From JAJKIV01 sp036741775 (GTDB lineage: Bacteria > Gemmatimonadota > Gemmatimonadetes > Gemmatimonadales > Gemmatimonadaceae): a DNA stretch of 64,000 bases. Below the pieces are notes generated by a model. It had not been told where the DNA came from and made no database searches. It was given only the letters and a program-made list of their open reading frames with translations. The stretch is taken from positions 90,007-154,006 of the forward strand of contig DAINRQ010000002.1 in assembly GCA_036741775.1 (NCBI GenBank), given 5' to 3'. Within the stretch, counting starts at the first letter, position 1. Each line of letters opens with the position of its first letter. Below are positions 56,379 through 64,000 of this stretch, in pieces. Made by a program: the position numbers and the translations under genes.

Positions 56379-57467
56379 ATGGGCCGACTCTTCGCGAAGG
56401 AGAACTGGCTTCTCCTCCTCCTCGTCTTCGTGCCGATCGCGCTGCTCATGGAGTACGTCTTCCACTCGAGCGCGCTGTGGATCTTCCTCGCATCATCGGC
56501 CGCGATCATCCCCCTCGCGGCGCTCATGGGGAGAGCCACCGAGCAGCTCGCGGAACGGCTCGGTGAAGGAGTCGGCGGACTGCTGAACGCGACGTTCGGC
56601 AACGCGGCCGAGCTGATCATCGCGATCGTTGCCTTGCGCGCGGGGCTGTTCGATCTCGTGAAGGCGTCGATCACCGGGTCGATCATCGGGAACGTGCTGC
56701 TCGTGTTCGGGCTGAGCGCACTGTGGGGAGGCGCGAAGTTCCAGCGGCAGCAGTTCAACCGGACCGCCGCCGGGTTGAGCTCGACGTTGCTCGTCCTGAG
56801 CGCCGTCGCACTCGTGATCCCCGCGATCTTCCACATGGTCGTCCCGCCGACTGCGGAGATCGCGGAGCGGACGCTCAGCCTGGAGATCTCGGTGGTGCTC
56901 ATGGCGACGTACGTCGCGAGTCTCTTCTTCTCGCTCCGCACGCACAAGCACCTCTACGTGGGCGAGCATGGACCGCACACCGACGAGCTCGCGCCGACAT
57001 CGTCGACGGGAAAGTCGGTGTCGCTACTGCTCGCCGCGACCGCCGGTGTGGCGCTCATGAGCGAGATGCTCGTGGGCGCGGTAGAGGAGACGGCGGAGGT
57101 GTTCGGGATGAACGAGGTGTTCGTCGGCGTGATCCTCGTCGCGCTCATCGGCAATGCCGCGGAGCACTCATCGGCGATTCTCATGGCGGCGAAGAACAAG
57201 ATGGACGCGGCGGTCACCATCGCGGTCGGGTCGTCGATCCAGGTGGCCTTGTTCGTCGCGCCAGTGCTCGTGTTCCTGAGCTACCTCGTCGCGCCGGCGC
57301 CGATGGATCTGCGATTCACGACACTCGAAGTCGTCGCGGTGGGGATATCGGTGTGGATCATGTCCATCATCGCGCAGGACGGCGAGTCGCACTGGATGGA
57401 AGGGGTCCAGTTGCTCGCCGTCTATGCGATTCTCGCGCTCGCGTTCTACTGGTTGCCTGTCGGATGA
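56379..57467 (+). CDS. Calcium/proton antiporter (CaxA/ChaA family)
   Basis: 362 residues from ATG 56379. Two CaCA repeats: GEGVGGLLNATFGNAAELII and VILVALIGNAAEHSSAILMA, each with the acidic ion-binding Glu. About eleven TM helices in total, a cytoplasmic acidic or His-rich loop around residue 195 (THKHLYVGEHGPHTDELAP). It exchanges Ca2+ for H+ across the inner membrane. No upstream regulator visible. Confidence 0.93.
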   Translation: MGRLFAKENWLLLLLVFVPIALLMEYVFHSSALWIFLASSAAIIPLAALMGRATEQLAERLGEGVGGLLNATFGNAAELIIAIVALRAGLFDLVKASITGSIIGNVLLVFGLSALWGGAKFQRQQFNRTAAGLSSTLLVLSAVALVIPAIFHMVVPPTAEIAERTLSLEISVVLMATYVASLFFSLRTHKHLYVGEHGPHTDELAPTSSTGKSVSLLLAATAGVALMSEMLVGAVEETAEVFGMNEVFVGVILVALIGNAAEHSSAILMAAKNKMDAAVTIAVGSSIQVALFVAPVLVFLSYLVAPAPMDLRFTTLEVVAVGISVWIMSIIAQDGESHWMEGVQLLAVYAILALAFYWLPVG

Positions 57468-57479
57468 CTTCTACTCCGG

Positions 57480-58040
57480 TCACTCCTTCGCCCACTCGTC
57501 CGTGAGGGCGGCATAGAGGTAGCTGTCCTTCCATTCGCCATGGATCCGTAGGTTCTGGCGCAGCAGTCCTTCGCGGCGAAATCCGAGTTTCTCGAGCACG
57601 CGGGCCGAGCCCGGGTTCTCTGGAAGGCAGCTCGCCCAGATGCGATGCAAGTTCAAGGCATCGAAGCCATGCCGCACGAGCTGCCTAACGCCTTCCGTGA
57701 CGAGCCCCTGCCCCCAGCGGTCTGGATGCAACAGGTACCACACCTCCCCCTCCTCGAGCTCGGGCTTGAGCACGAGGCCGGTGAGCCCGATCAGCGCGTC
57801 GTCCGACCGACCCGCCATCGCGAGCACGAGCTGCGAGGGTTGCCCGGACGCCGGAGCCCGGGCTACGCGGGAGACGAAGGCATGGGCTCGCTCGCGCGTG
57901 AAGACTGGAAAGAGCATGTAACGCACGACACGCTCATCCGAGAGGAGTGTGTACACCGCCTCCTCGTCGCCTTCATGGAGCGGGCGGAGTCGGAGCCGGT
58001 CGGTTTCGAGCGTGATCAGGGAAGGCTCGTCGGTGGTCAT
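57480..58040 (-). CDS. GNAT acetyltransferase, RimJ/RimL type
   Basis: 186 residues; ATG at 58038-58040. LETDRLRLRPLHEGDEEAVY opens the fold, WYLLHPDRWGQGLVTEGVRQ is the acetyl-CoA loop (Q/RxxGxG/A), and NPGSARVLEKLGFRREGLLR closes it. This class acetylates N-terminal amines of proteins or small molecules. The stop is 12 bases from the convergent antiporter gene. Confidence 0.92.
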   Translation of the reverse strand: MTTDEPSLITLETDRLRLRPLHEGDEEAVYTLLSDERVVRYMLFPVFTRERAHAFVSRVARAPASGQPSQLVLAMAGRSDDALIGLTGLVLKPELEEGEVWYLLHPDRWGQGLVTEGVRQLVRHGFDALNLHRIWASCLPENPGSARVLEKLGFRREGLLRQNLRIHGEWKDSYLYAALTDEWAKE

Positions 58041-58139
58041 GGCCGAGACTAGGGTCACGAGGCGAGCGGAGCAAGTCACCGAGCCATGCAGGTCTCCCAT
58101 TCGATGGCTGATGGATTGGGATTTGCCCCTGTTCAAGGC

Positions 58140-58688
58140 ATGTCAGTGACGCGGGCACAACGAGTGCGAAGCGGCAAACGGGCGGTGTGGCTCGCGGTTG
58201 CCGCGGCGACCGCGGCGGGAAGCAACGCGTGTGCCGAGACGCAACCGTCGTCCGTGCGCACAGCGGACGTGGACACGGCCAGCGGAGAAGTGAGCTTCCG
58301 CTGGGCGGGGCCGGGCGGCGTCGCGCTCACGGTCCCTGCCCACATCAACGGCCACGGCCCGATCGACCTGCTCTTCGACACCGGGGCGACGATGACCTGT
58401 GTCGACACCGCACTTGCCCGAGCGTGGGAGCTGCCCGAGCGGCGAGCCATGCGGGGCGTCGCCACCGGACTGGGCGGGTCGGGAGCCGTGAGGCTCGTAG
58501 CGGTTGACTCGTTGCGAATCGGCGCCGCCGTTGCCCGCGATTTGACCGTCTGCGCGACGGACCTTCGCGTGCTGCGTGTCGTCGGCCCGGAGGTGCGTGG
58601 CCTCCTCGGTTTGAACGTGCTCCGGAACTACCGCGTCACGCTCGACTTCGAGCGAGAGGTCGTACGATTGGAGCCGCCGCCGGAGTGA
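58140..58688 (+). CDS. Retropepsin-like aspartic protease, exported
   Basis: 182 residues; ATG at 58140. A hydrophobic N-terminus (AVWLAVAAATAAGSNACAET, possible lipobox with SNAC) precedes a single retropepsin domain: GHGPIDLLFDTGATMTCVDT holds the catalytic D-T-G-A, and VRGLLGLNVLRNYRVTLDFE is the usual closing motif. Homodimerisation would be needed for activity. The substrate is unknown. Confidence 0.85.
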   Translation: MSVTRAQRVRSGKRAVWLAVAAATAAGSNACAETQPSSVRTADVDTASGEVSFRWAGPGGVALTVPAHINGHGPIDLLFDTGATMTCVDTALARAWELPERRAMRGVATGLGGSGAVRLVAVDSLRIGAAVARDLTVCATDLRVLRVVGPEVRGLLGLNVLRNYRVTLDFEREVVRLEPPPE

Positions 58689-58719
58689 CCTTGGGGACCG
58701 CGCGGCCGCTTCGCGACGT

Positions 58720-59274
58720 TCATTCGACGAAGCGAAGCTGGGAGAGGAGGAACTCGAGGTGCTCGACCCCGAGTCGGCTCCACACATTGTAGAGACATGC
58801 CTGTCCCGAAATGCGGAGGAACGCGAGCTGGTTCGGGCCCGATCCACCTTCGGGACCATAGCCGGCCGAACTCGAATCGGCCCACGTCGTCGTGTGCGGC
58901 CACGCGACGTACGCGTCGTCGCTCGCGTTGGACCCCGATCCGGCGATGCCGAACGCGCTCCGCACGCCCGGCCGGTCGTACGCGACCGCCCAACCGCCGG
59001 AGAAGTTTGCCGCACGGGGCGTGGCTCCCACGCCATCGCCTAACGATTCCGGGGCGATGAGCGCGCAGGACGCGCGGTTCTCGGCCTTCTGCCACTGGGT
59101 GTAATAAACCGCAGGGATCGAGTCTCGCGGCAAGCGCGGGTCCCTCCACGGTGGCGGGGCGAGAGCGGGCGTCACCGGCAACGCCGGAGGCACCGGTGAT
59201 GAATCGCCGGCAGGCTCCTCGGCCGGGGGCTCGGCGCATGCAGCGACGAACAGCGCCAGAGCAACGCGCCGCAT
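58720..59274 (-). CDS. Lipoprotein of unknown function
   Basis: 184 residues from ATG 59274: MRRVALALFVAACAEPPAEE, a short signal with lipobox FVAAC. The Pro-rich linker PVPPALPVTPALAPPPW leads into a Trp/Tyr-rich domain (YYTQWQKAENRASCALIAPE, GWAVAYDRPGVRSAFGIAGS). No family recognised. It is 26 bases downstream of a GNAT gene on the same strand. Confidence 0.65.
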   Translation of the reverse strand: MRRVALALFVAACAEPPAEEPAGDSSPVPPALPVTPALAPPPWRDPRLPRDSIPAVYYTQWQKAENRASCALIAPESLGDGVGATPRAANFSGGWAVAYDRPGVRSAFGIAGSGSNASDDAYVAWPHTTTWADSSSAGYGPEGGSGPNQLAFLRISGQACLYNVWSRLGVEHLEFLLSQLRFVE

Positions 59275-59300
59275 CGGGATGGCGGAGGGCATCAGCATCG

Positions 59301-59873
59301 CTACGGTTCGTGGTTCCATTCAACGGGCGGTAGAGCCCCAAGGATCGTCCGCGCGGGTTGTCCCGCCAGTGCCGCGAGGTGACGCAGGGCACGTCCGCCA
59401 AGATGCGTCTCTCCGGAAGCCATCACCACCGCGATACGTGCATAGAAGCGGCGTGTACTCGCACGGTCGTACGCTCCACCGCGAATGAACGCGCCGCCGG
59501 TTTCGTGGACGGCGGCAGCAAGATGGGCCACGAGCTCGAGCGCAAGCCCACGCCCGCGGTGCGCGGGGGCCACGTAGAAATCCGCCACCTGGGCGCCGTA
59601 CGACGCCCAATGCATATCGTAGATGACGTCCCAGGCAACGAACCCCACGAGCGCACCAGCCGCTGTCTCGGCGACGAGGACGGCCTGGCGCGGCCGCCCA
59701 CTCGTTGAGGGCCCGAGCACGTCGCGCCGGAGCTCCGCGGCGGTGCTGCCGACGTGACCCGGGTAGCTCTCACGAAGCTGGTCGGCGAGGATGCGGGCGA
59801 GTGCGTCGGCATCGCCAGACGTGGCGAGCCGAATCGTTACGAGCGGCGTCGGTCGAGGTGGGGGGTGAGTCAT
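59301..59873 (-). CDS. GNAT family N-acetyltransferase
   Basis: 190 residues starting MTHPPPRPTPLVTIRLATSG (ATG 59873; a TTG nine bases upstream is the alternative). The acetyl-CoA loop is VAPAHRGRGLALELVAHL. Later DRASTRRFYARIAVVMASGE matches the substrate-side helix. A cytoplasmic acyltransferase of unknown target. Confidence 0.9.
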   Translation of the reverse strand: MTHPPPRPTPLVTIRLATSGDADALARILADQLRESYPGHVGSTAAELRRDVLGPSTSGRPRQAVLVAETAAGALVGFVAWDVIYDMHWASYGAQVADFYVAPAHRGRGLALELVAHLAAAVHETGGAFIRGGAYDRASTRRFYARIAVVMASGETHLGGRALRHLAALAGQPARTILGALPPVEWNHEP

Positions 59874-59882
59874 CTGACCCAA

Positions 59883-60147
59883 GCATCGTTTGGCGGCTGA
59901 GCGTAGTCTAGCCTCGCCGGCTCGACCGCTTCGGGGGCGAAGGTCGATCCACCCAGGAGCCGCCGCGAGTTCGAGTGACTGATGTACATCGATCAGGTCG
60001 TGCTGATCTTGTTACTCGCTGGCACCGGCGGGTCCAGTGTGGATCATTGGCGTCGCGGGCGGCGCCGCTGGCGTCTCGCGGCGTTGACCTTCCTGTCGTT
60101 CTACAGCGTGGGGTTGGTTACAATGCTGTCCGCGCACTGCGCTGACA
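59883..60147. other. Intergenic stretch, no gene supported
   Basis: A plus-strand frame beginning at 59982 gives a hydrophobic start (QVVLILLLAGTGGSSVDHWR, LAALTFLSFYSVGLVTMLSA) but runs into the antisense of the next gene without family similarity. It might be the N-terminal fragment of a small membrane protein. Nothing else seen. Confidence 0.4.
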
Positions 60148-60342
60148 TCATAGCAGGAATGCGGGCCATGTGGGCACCGTTGGTTGCGGGTCCGTGCGCT
60201 CGGGGAGGAGTCCCCAGAGTGCCGGATGATGCCAGCACAATTCGTGGCCGGTGCTGTCGCGATGGGCGCGAATGCCAGCGCGGAGCTTCCGCACCTCCTC
60301 GATCAGCTGCTCACGGGACATCCCGTCCAGGTCTTGGTCCAC
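60148..60342 (-). CDS. Small conserved-looking protein, unknown function
   Basis: 64 residues from a GTG at 60342 with GAGGAGG upstream: DQDLDGMSREQLIEEVRKLR, then GIRAHRDSTGHELCWHHPAL and WGLLPERTDPQPTVPTWPAF. The RAHRDSxGHxLCWHHPALWxLLPE pattern looks conserved across soil bacteria to my memory. Soluble and rich in His and Trp. No neighbour suggests a role. Confidence 0.75.
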   Translation of the reverse strand: MDQDLDGMSREQLIEEVRKLRAGIRAHRDSTGHELCWHHPALWGLLPERTDPQPTVPTWPAFLL

Positions 60343-60392
60343 GTTTCCTCCTCACTGCGTCGAATCGCCTCACCATCATGCCGATCGGCTGT

Positions 60393-61217
60393 CTATCGCG
60401 CGTCGGTGCTGACGGTATCCCGCTCGTACAGCACGATCGATGTCGCGATGGCTGCGTTGAGCGACGTCGCCGTCCCGCGCATGGGGATGCGCACAATGGC
60501 ATCACACATCTCGCGGTACGCGTGGCTCAGACCGGACGTCTCGTTCCCGACCACGAGTACGATATCCGCCGGCCAGGCGAACTGCCGGATGGTGGATGGC
60601 GCGCGCGCGCTCGTACCAACCACGGTCAGGCCGGGAACCGGGCGCCTAACGCCACTCACCCAGTCGGCAACCTCGCGATGTGACGGGAGTGCTATGCAGG
60701 GCACGGCGAAGAACGCCCCGACGCTCGCCCTGAGCGTTACGGGATCGTACGGATCGACCCCGTGTCCCGTGACGATCACGCCGTTCACCCCGAACGCGTC
60801 GCACGACCGGATCAGCGTCCCCAGGTTGCCGGGGCTCGCGGGCCGATCGACGACGACCACGGTCATCCCCTCGACGGCAGGTATCCGATCGACGGAATCC
60901 GGGCGCATCGCCGCCACGGCAATGAGCTCCGACGGTTCGTCCTTGCCGCTGACCTGCGCGAACAGCTCCGGCGCCATCTCGAGGTGTGCGTCCGCCGTCG
61001 ATGCCTCGAGGATGGACGACGCCCATCGTGAGAGCTGACGACCCCGCGGATACGCGAATGAACGAATCGTCCACCCGGCCGCGAGGGCACCATTGATCGC
61101 CCGCACTCCTTCGACGACGAACTCGCCGTAGCGATGGCGCTTCGTGCGGTTCCTCAGCAACACCTCGAGACGCTGGAACGCGGCGTTGGCGGTCGAAACC
61201 TTGAGCAGGCGAGGCAC
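60393..61217 (-). CDS. SpoU/TrmH family RNA methyltransferase
   Basis: 274 residues. The trefoil-knot motifs are present: NLGTLIRSCDAFGVNGVIVT (motif 1), DIVLVVGNETSGLSHAYRE (motif 2) and VRIPMRGTATSLNAAIATSI (motif 3). An N-terminal substrate-binding domain (LEVLLRNRTKRHRYGEFVVE) resembles L30e-like domains of 23S rRNA 2'-O-methyltransferases. It uses S-adenosylmethionine in the cytosol. The exact rRNA or tRNA target is not predictable. Confidence 0.93.
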   Translation of the reverse strand: MPRLLKVSTANAAFQRLEVLLRNRTKRHRYGEFVVEGVRAINGALAAGWTIRSFAYPRGRQLSRWASSILEASTADAHLEMAPELFAQVSGKDEPSELIAVAAMRPDSVDRIPAVEGMTVVVVDRPASPGNLGTLIRSCDAFGVNGVIVTGHGVDPYDPVTLRASVGAFFAVPCIALPSHREVADWVSGVRRPVPGLTVVGTSARAPSTIRQFAWPADIVLVVGNETSGLSHAYREMCDAIVRIPMRGTATSLNAAIATSIVLYERDTVSTDAR

Positions 61218-61285
61218 GTCTGTTTGGGCAGCCTATCGACCGGGCGTCATCACGTTAGGCGCCGCAGACACCGGTAATCGTGGGT

Positions 61286-63949
61286 TCACCGTGCGAGCGA
61301 GTCCGCGAGGGACTGCGCCGCCCGCGTCCACGAAATCTGCGGGCCATACCCAGCGCCGAGCGCCACGGCCGCGCGCGCCGCCGCTTCCCGAGCATGGCCG
61401 GTGTCGCCGCGAGCACGCAACGCTCGCGCACGGAGCAACTCGGCCCGACCCACCAGCGCACTCCGTACCAAGGCGAGCGAGTCGATGGCCGCCGCGTCAC
61501 GCGCGAGTCGAGCGATCGAGTCGGCGCCCTGGGCGTCACCGGCTGCGAGCCTCCACTCCCCGGCCGTGACCAGCGGGAGCGCGAACAGGGTCAGGCGCTG
61601 CTGTCCGTCGTTCAGCAGCGCGGCCAGCTCGCGTTCGAGCAACGCCGACGCGCCGCGCCCATCGCCCTCCGCCCGGCGAAGTCGCGCGCGAAGCATCGCC
61701 GCCGTCGCACGTTGCCCGCGGCGCTCATCCGGAACCTGCGCGATGGCGGCGCGTGCTTCGGCAAGCCTCGACTGCTCCAGCCGAAGGTCGGCGAGCGTCG
61801 CGGCGAGATACGAGGGAAACGCCCCGGCCCCCTGCGTCGTATCGCGCATCGCTCGCGCGACCCACAGATCCGCCGAGTCGAGCATGCCGAGGCCAAGCTT
61901 CGCTCGTGCATACTGGAACGCGAGCAGCGTCGGGACACGTCCCTCGCCGTACGCCGCCTCCCGGTCCCGAATGAACCGGCCAACCGACGAGTCGAGGGCC
62001 GCCAGCTCGCCCAGATCCACCAGCGCCAGGGAGAGGAAGTTGACGACGTTCGGGAACGCTTCCGTTTCGCCATACCCCATCGCCTCGAGCTCCGAGAGGA
62101 TGCGCCGGAAGTACGGGACCGCCTCGCGAGTGCGACCGCTCAAACGCAGGACCTCAGCAAGAGAGTTGGCGAGGCCGAGTCGTTGCGTGCCGCTCGGCTG
62201 CCCCTCCACGAGCGTCAGTGCTCGCTTCAGCAGGGCGACGCCTGAATCCGGATTCCCTGTCGCCTGGAGCAGCTTGCCCTCGGCCTCGAGGCACGCGGCC
62301 TCGACGTCCGGATCTCGTCGTCGCTCCGCCGCGAGCGCCGCGTTTGCCTCGAGCACGTCGGTGCGGGCCGAGTCGAGCACGTCCTCGATCCAGTAGTTGT
62401 TCGCGCGCCAGCAACTCGCCAGTGCGAGCTCGGATCTCGCGTTCCCAGCGAGCGCAATCTCTCGCGCGCGACCGAGCATGCGACGCTGTGCATGCAGGTC
62501 ACCTGCCTCGAGATGCCGCCCCGACAGATCCACGAGGAGTCCCGCGACCAGGGCCGGGTCTGACCGAAACCGACGCACTACGACACCCTCGGCCATGGCA
62601 ATCCGACCCGCCGGGGACAACGGGTTCCCATCGGGATCGCGTGTATCGCCCGCGAGTACGCTCTGGAGCTCGCTCATCGCCATCGCGCGCCGGGCGGCGC
62701 GGACTGCTTCCTGACGTTGCGCCTTCGCTTCCTGCATCTGCACCACGGAGAACGCGGTGGCTCCGACCAGTGCCACTCCGGTGGCGGCGGTGAGGAAAAC
62801 AGCCGTGCGGTTCCGGCGTACGAACTTCCCGAGCCGATAGCGCGCGCTGTCCGGCCTCGCCAGAATGGGGCGCCCCTCACGGAATCGCTGCACGTCGTGC
62901 GCGAGCGTCGCCGGCGACTGATAGCGCCGCTCGGGGTCTTTCTGCAGGGCGGTCATCACGATCAGGTCGAGATCGCCCCGCAGCTGGCGACCCACCGCGG
63001 CGGGCGCTTCCGCCGAAGGCCGGGATGGCTCGAGCTCGCACACGATGTGCTCGATCTCGGACGCCGACTTCGCGCTCAGATCGTAGGGAAGGCGTCCGGT
63101 CACCAGGATGTACAGCAGCACACCTAACGAGTAGACATCCGTCGCGGTGCTGATCGCGTCTCCGCGAATCTGCTCGGGCGCAGCGAACGCCGGCGTCATG
63201 GCCCTGAACTCGGTACGCGTCGCGTCACCGGCCGCGGCCTGCGCGTCGAGCAACTTGGCGATCCCGAAGTCGAGCAGCTTCACCTGCCCGGCAGTCGTGA
63301 CCAGGATGTTGGAGGGCTTGAGGTCGCGATGGATGATCAGGTGGTGGTGGGCGTAGCTCACCGCGTCGCAGACGTCGGTAAAGAGGCGAAGCCGCTCGTC
63401 GAGTGACGCGTGTCGCGCATCGCAGTAGCGATCGATGGGCTCCCCCTCCACAAATTCCATCGCGAAGTACGGGAGCCCGCCGGCGGTGATGCCACCATCG
63501 ATGAGTCGCGCAATGCCCGGGTGCTCCAGCAGCGCCAGGATGCGGCGTTCCTCGAGAAAATGGCGAACGAGCCCCGGAGCGCCGCTGCGAATCAGCTTGA
63601 TGGCGACTCGTTGCTCGAACTGGCCGTCGGCACGCTCGCCCAGGAACACCTGTCCCATGCCGCCTTCCCCGATCGCGCGCACGACACGGAACGGGCCGAC
63701 CCGGTCGGGGAGTCGTTCGGCAGTCACCTTGCCGCCGTCGCCGAGGAGCGACGCAAGCCGGATGAGTGGTGAATCGAGGAAACCGGCCGAGCAATGATGA
63801 GCGCGCAGCAGGTCGCGCACTTCGGCGCGGAGCGTCTCGTCGTCACCACAGACGCGGTCGACGAACGCCGTCTGCTCGGGAATCGGAAGGTCGAGCGCCG
63901 CATCGAAAACGCTGTCGATGCGGCGAAGCATCACATCGTCAAGACTCAT
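61286..63949 (-). CDS. Ser/Thr protein kinase with TPR array
   Basis: 887 residues from ATG 63949. Kinase motifs: GEGGMGQVFLGERADG, VAIKLIRS, HRDLKPSNILV, LDFGIAKLL. The activation segment reads MTPAFAAPEQIRG, the version found in the Pkn/Stk class without the Tyr-Met-Ser pattern. One TM segment (TAVFLTAATGVALVGATAFS) then about 450 residues of TPR-like helices (LANSLAEVLRLSGRTREAVP, LLERELAALLNDGQQRLTLF). It is the third kinase of this build in the window and is the last gene before the window end. Confidence 0.93.
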   Translation of the reverse strand: MSLDDVMLRRIDSVFDAALDLPIPEQTAFVDRVCGDDETLRAEVRDLLRAHHCSAGFLDSPLIRLASLLGDGGKVTAERLPDRVGPFRVVRAIGEGGMGQVFLGERADGQFEQRVAIKLIRSGAPGLVRHFLEERRILALLEHPGIARLIDGGITAGGLPYFAMEFVEGEPIDRYCDARHASLDERLRLFTDVCDAVSYAHHHLIIHRDLKPSNILVTTAGQVKLLDFGIAKLLDAQAAAGDATRTEFRAMTPAFAAPEQIRGDAISTATDVYSLGVLLYILVTGRLPYDLSAKSASEIEHIVCELEPSRPSAEAPAAVGRQLRGDLDLIVMTALQKDPERRYQSPATLAHDVQRFREGRPILARPDSARYRLGKFVRRNRTAVFLTAATGVALVGATAFSVVQMQEAKAQRQEAVRAARRAMAMSELQSVLAGDTRDPDGNPLSPAGRIAMAEGVVVRRFRSDPALVAGLLVDLSGRHLEAGDLHAQRRMLGRAREIALAGNARSELALASCWRANNYWIEDVLDSARTDVLEANAALAAERRRDPDVEAACLEAEGKLLQATGNPDSGVALLKRALTLVEGQPSGTQRLGLANSLAEVLRLSGRTREAVPYFRRILSELEAMGYGETEAFPNVVNFLSLALVDLGELAALDSSVGRFIRDREAAYGEGRVPTLLAFQYARAKLGLGMLDSADLWVARAMRDTTQGAGAFPSYLAATLADLRLEQSRLAEARAAIAQVPDERRGQRATAAMLRARLRRAEGDGRGASALLERELAALLNDGQQRLTLFALPLVTAGEWRLAAGDAQGADSIARLARDAAAIDSLALVRSALVGRAELLRARALRARGDTGHAREAAARAAVALGAGYGPQISWTRAAQSLADSLAR

Positions 63950-64000
63950 GTTTCGTCGTGCTGAGGGGACGCGAAGGCGTTGTGTACCCACCTGACGTGT

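Noticed and set aside
59982..60683. A 233-residue plus-strand membrane protein
   Set aside because: Only the first 50 or so residues are hydrophobic. The rest is antisense to two conserved genes.

Overview
The window is about 64 kb of GC-rich chromosomal DNA with one 100-base N gap at 7462-7561, so it comes from a draft or metagenome-derived assembly. No rRNA, tRNA or marker protein fixes the taxon. The gene style points to a soil bacterium of the Gemmatimonadota/Acidobacteriota type: three Ser/Thr kinases with C-terminal TPR regions, a TIGR02999-like ECF sigma factor beside one of them, a PadR plus ADOP-type permease pair, a VPS10/sortilin-like repeat protein, and intergenic palindromes of kinds common in such genomes. 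I favour Gemmatimonadota as an inference only.

Layout. 1-5.4 kb: serine hydrolase (cut by the window edge), glutathione synthase, a protein of unknown function, a secreted esterase, a zincin-like HExxH protein and DUF2200. 5.5-7.2 kb: a short minus-strand run that looks like integron cassettes, namely a frameshifted phytanoyl-CoA dioxygenase-like gene, a decayed small gene and a HIT-family gene whose 3' end lies in a clear attC site. 7.7-25.9 kb: an amidohydrolase-ankyrin fusion, a class A beta-lactamase-like protein, a RibD/DHFR-like reductase, a sodium symporter, an 1806-residue pseudokinase/ATPase/GAF/cyclase regulator, an MBL-like protein, a gamma-glutamylcyclotransferase-like protein, a large phosphoesterase and a kinase-TPR protein. 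25.9-35.1 kb: an anti-sigma factor coupled to an internally deleted sigma factor, a GNAT, a short gene with an in-frame TGA that looks like a CxxU selenoprotein, an M32 carboxypeptidase, an ATP-grasp-like protein, a FAD oxidase divergent from an HxlR regulator, and a TetR/membrane-protein operon with its operator. 35.1-44.6 kb: a sulfatase relic, NmrA-like, nitrilase, SnoaL, UspA and VOC genes, PadR plus ADOP permease, two collagen-like secreted paralogues and a lipoprotein.

44.8-48.5 kb is the main accessory block. It is a minus-strand cluster of short genes and gene relics separated by attC-like sites, with no integrase in view (a CALIN-type cluster). It holds a DUF433 antitoxin next to a dead DUF5615 toxin, an internally deleted IS481-like element of 283 bp, and several small genes of unknown function. 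From 48.7 kb ordinary chromosome resumes: VPS10-like protein, ECF sigma factor plus kinase-TPR pair, Ca2+/H+ antiporter, two GNATs, a retropepsin-like protease, a SpoU methyltransferase and a third kinase-TPR protein.

Two observations stand out. First, three sites (6.6, 47.0 and 48.1 kb) share the attC architecture, including unpaired bases at the same two positions of the L'' arm. Second, the 82-codon gene at 27.66-27.91 kb has a strong ribosome binding site, Cys-x-x-UGA and a SECIS-like hairpin at the right distance. A third, window-wide signal is the octamer GCCTAACG/CGTTAGGC, which recurs far more often than base composition predicts, inside and outside genes.
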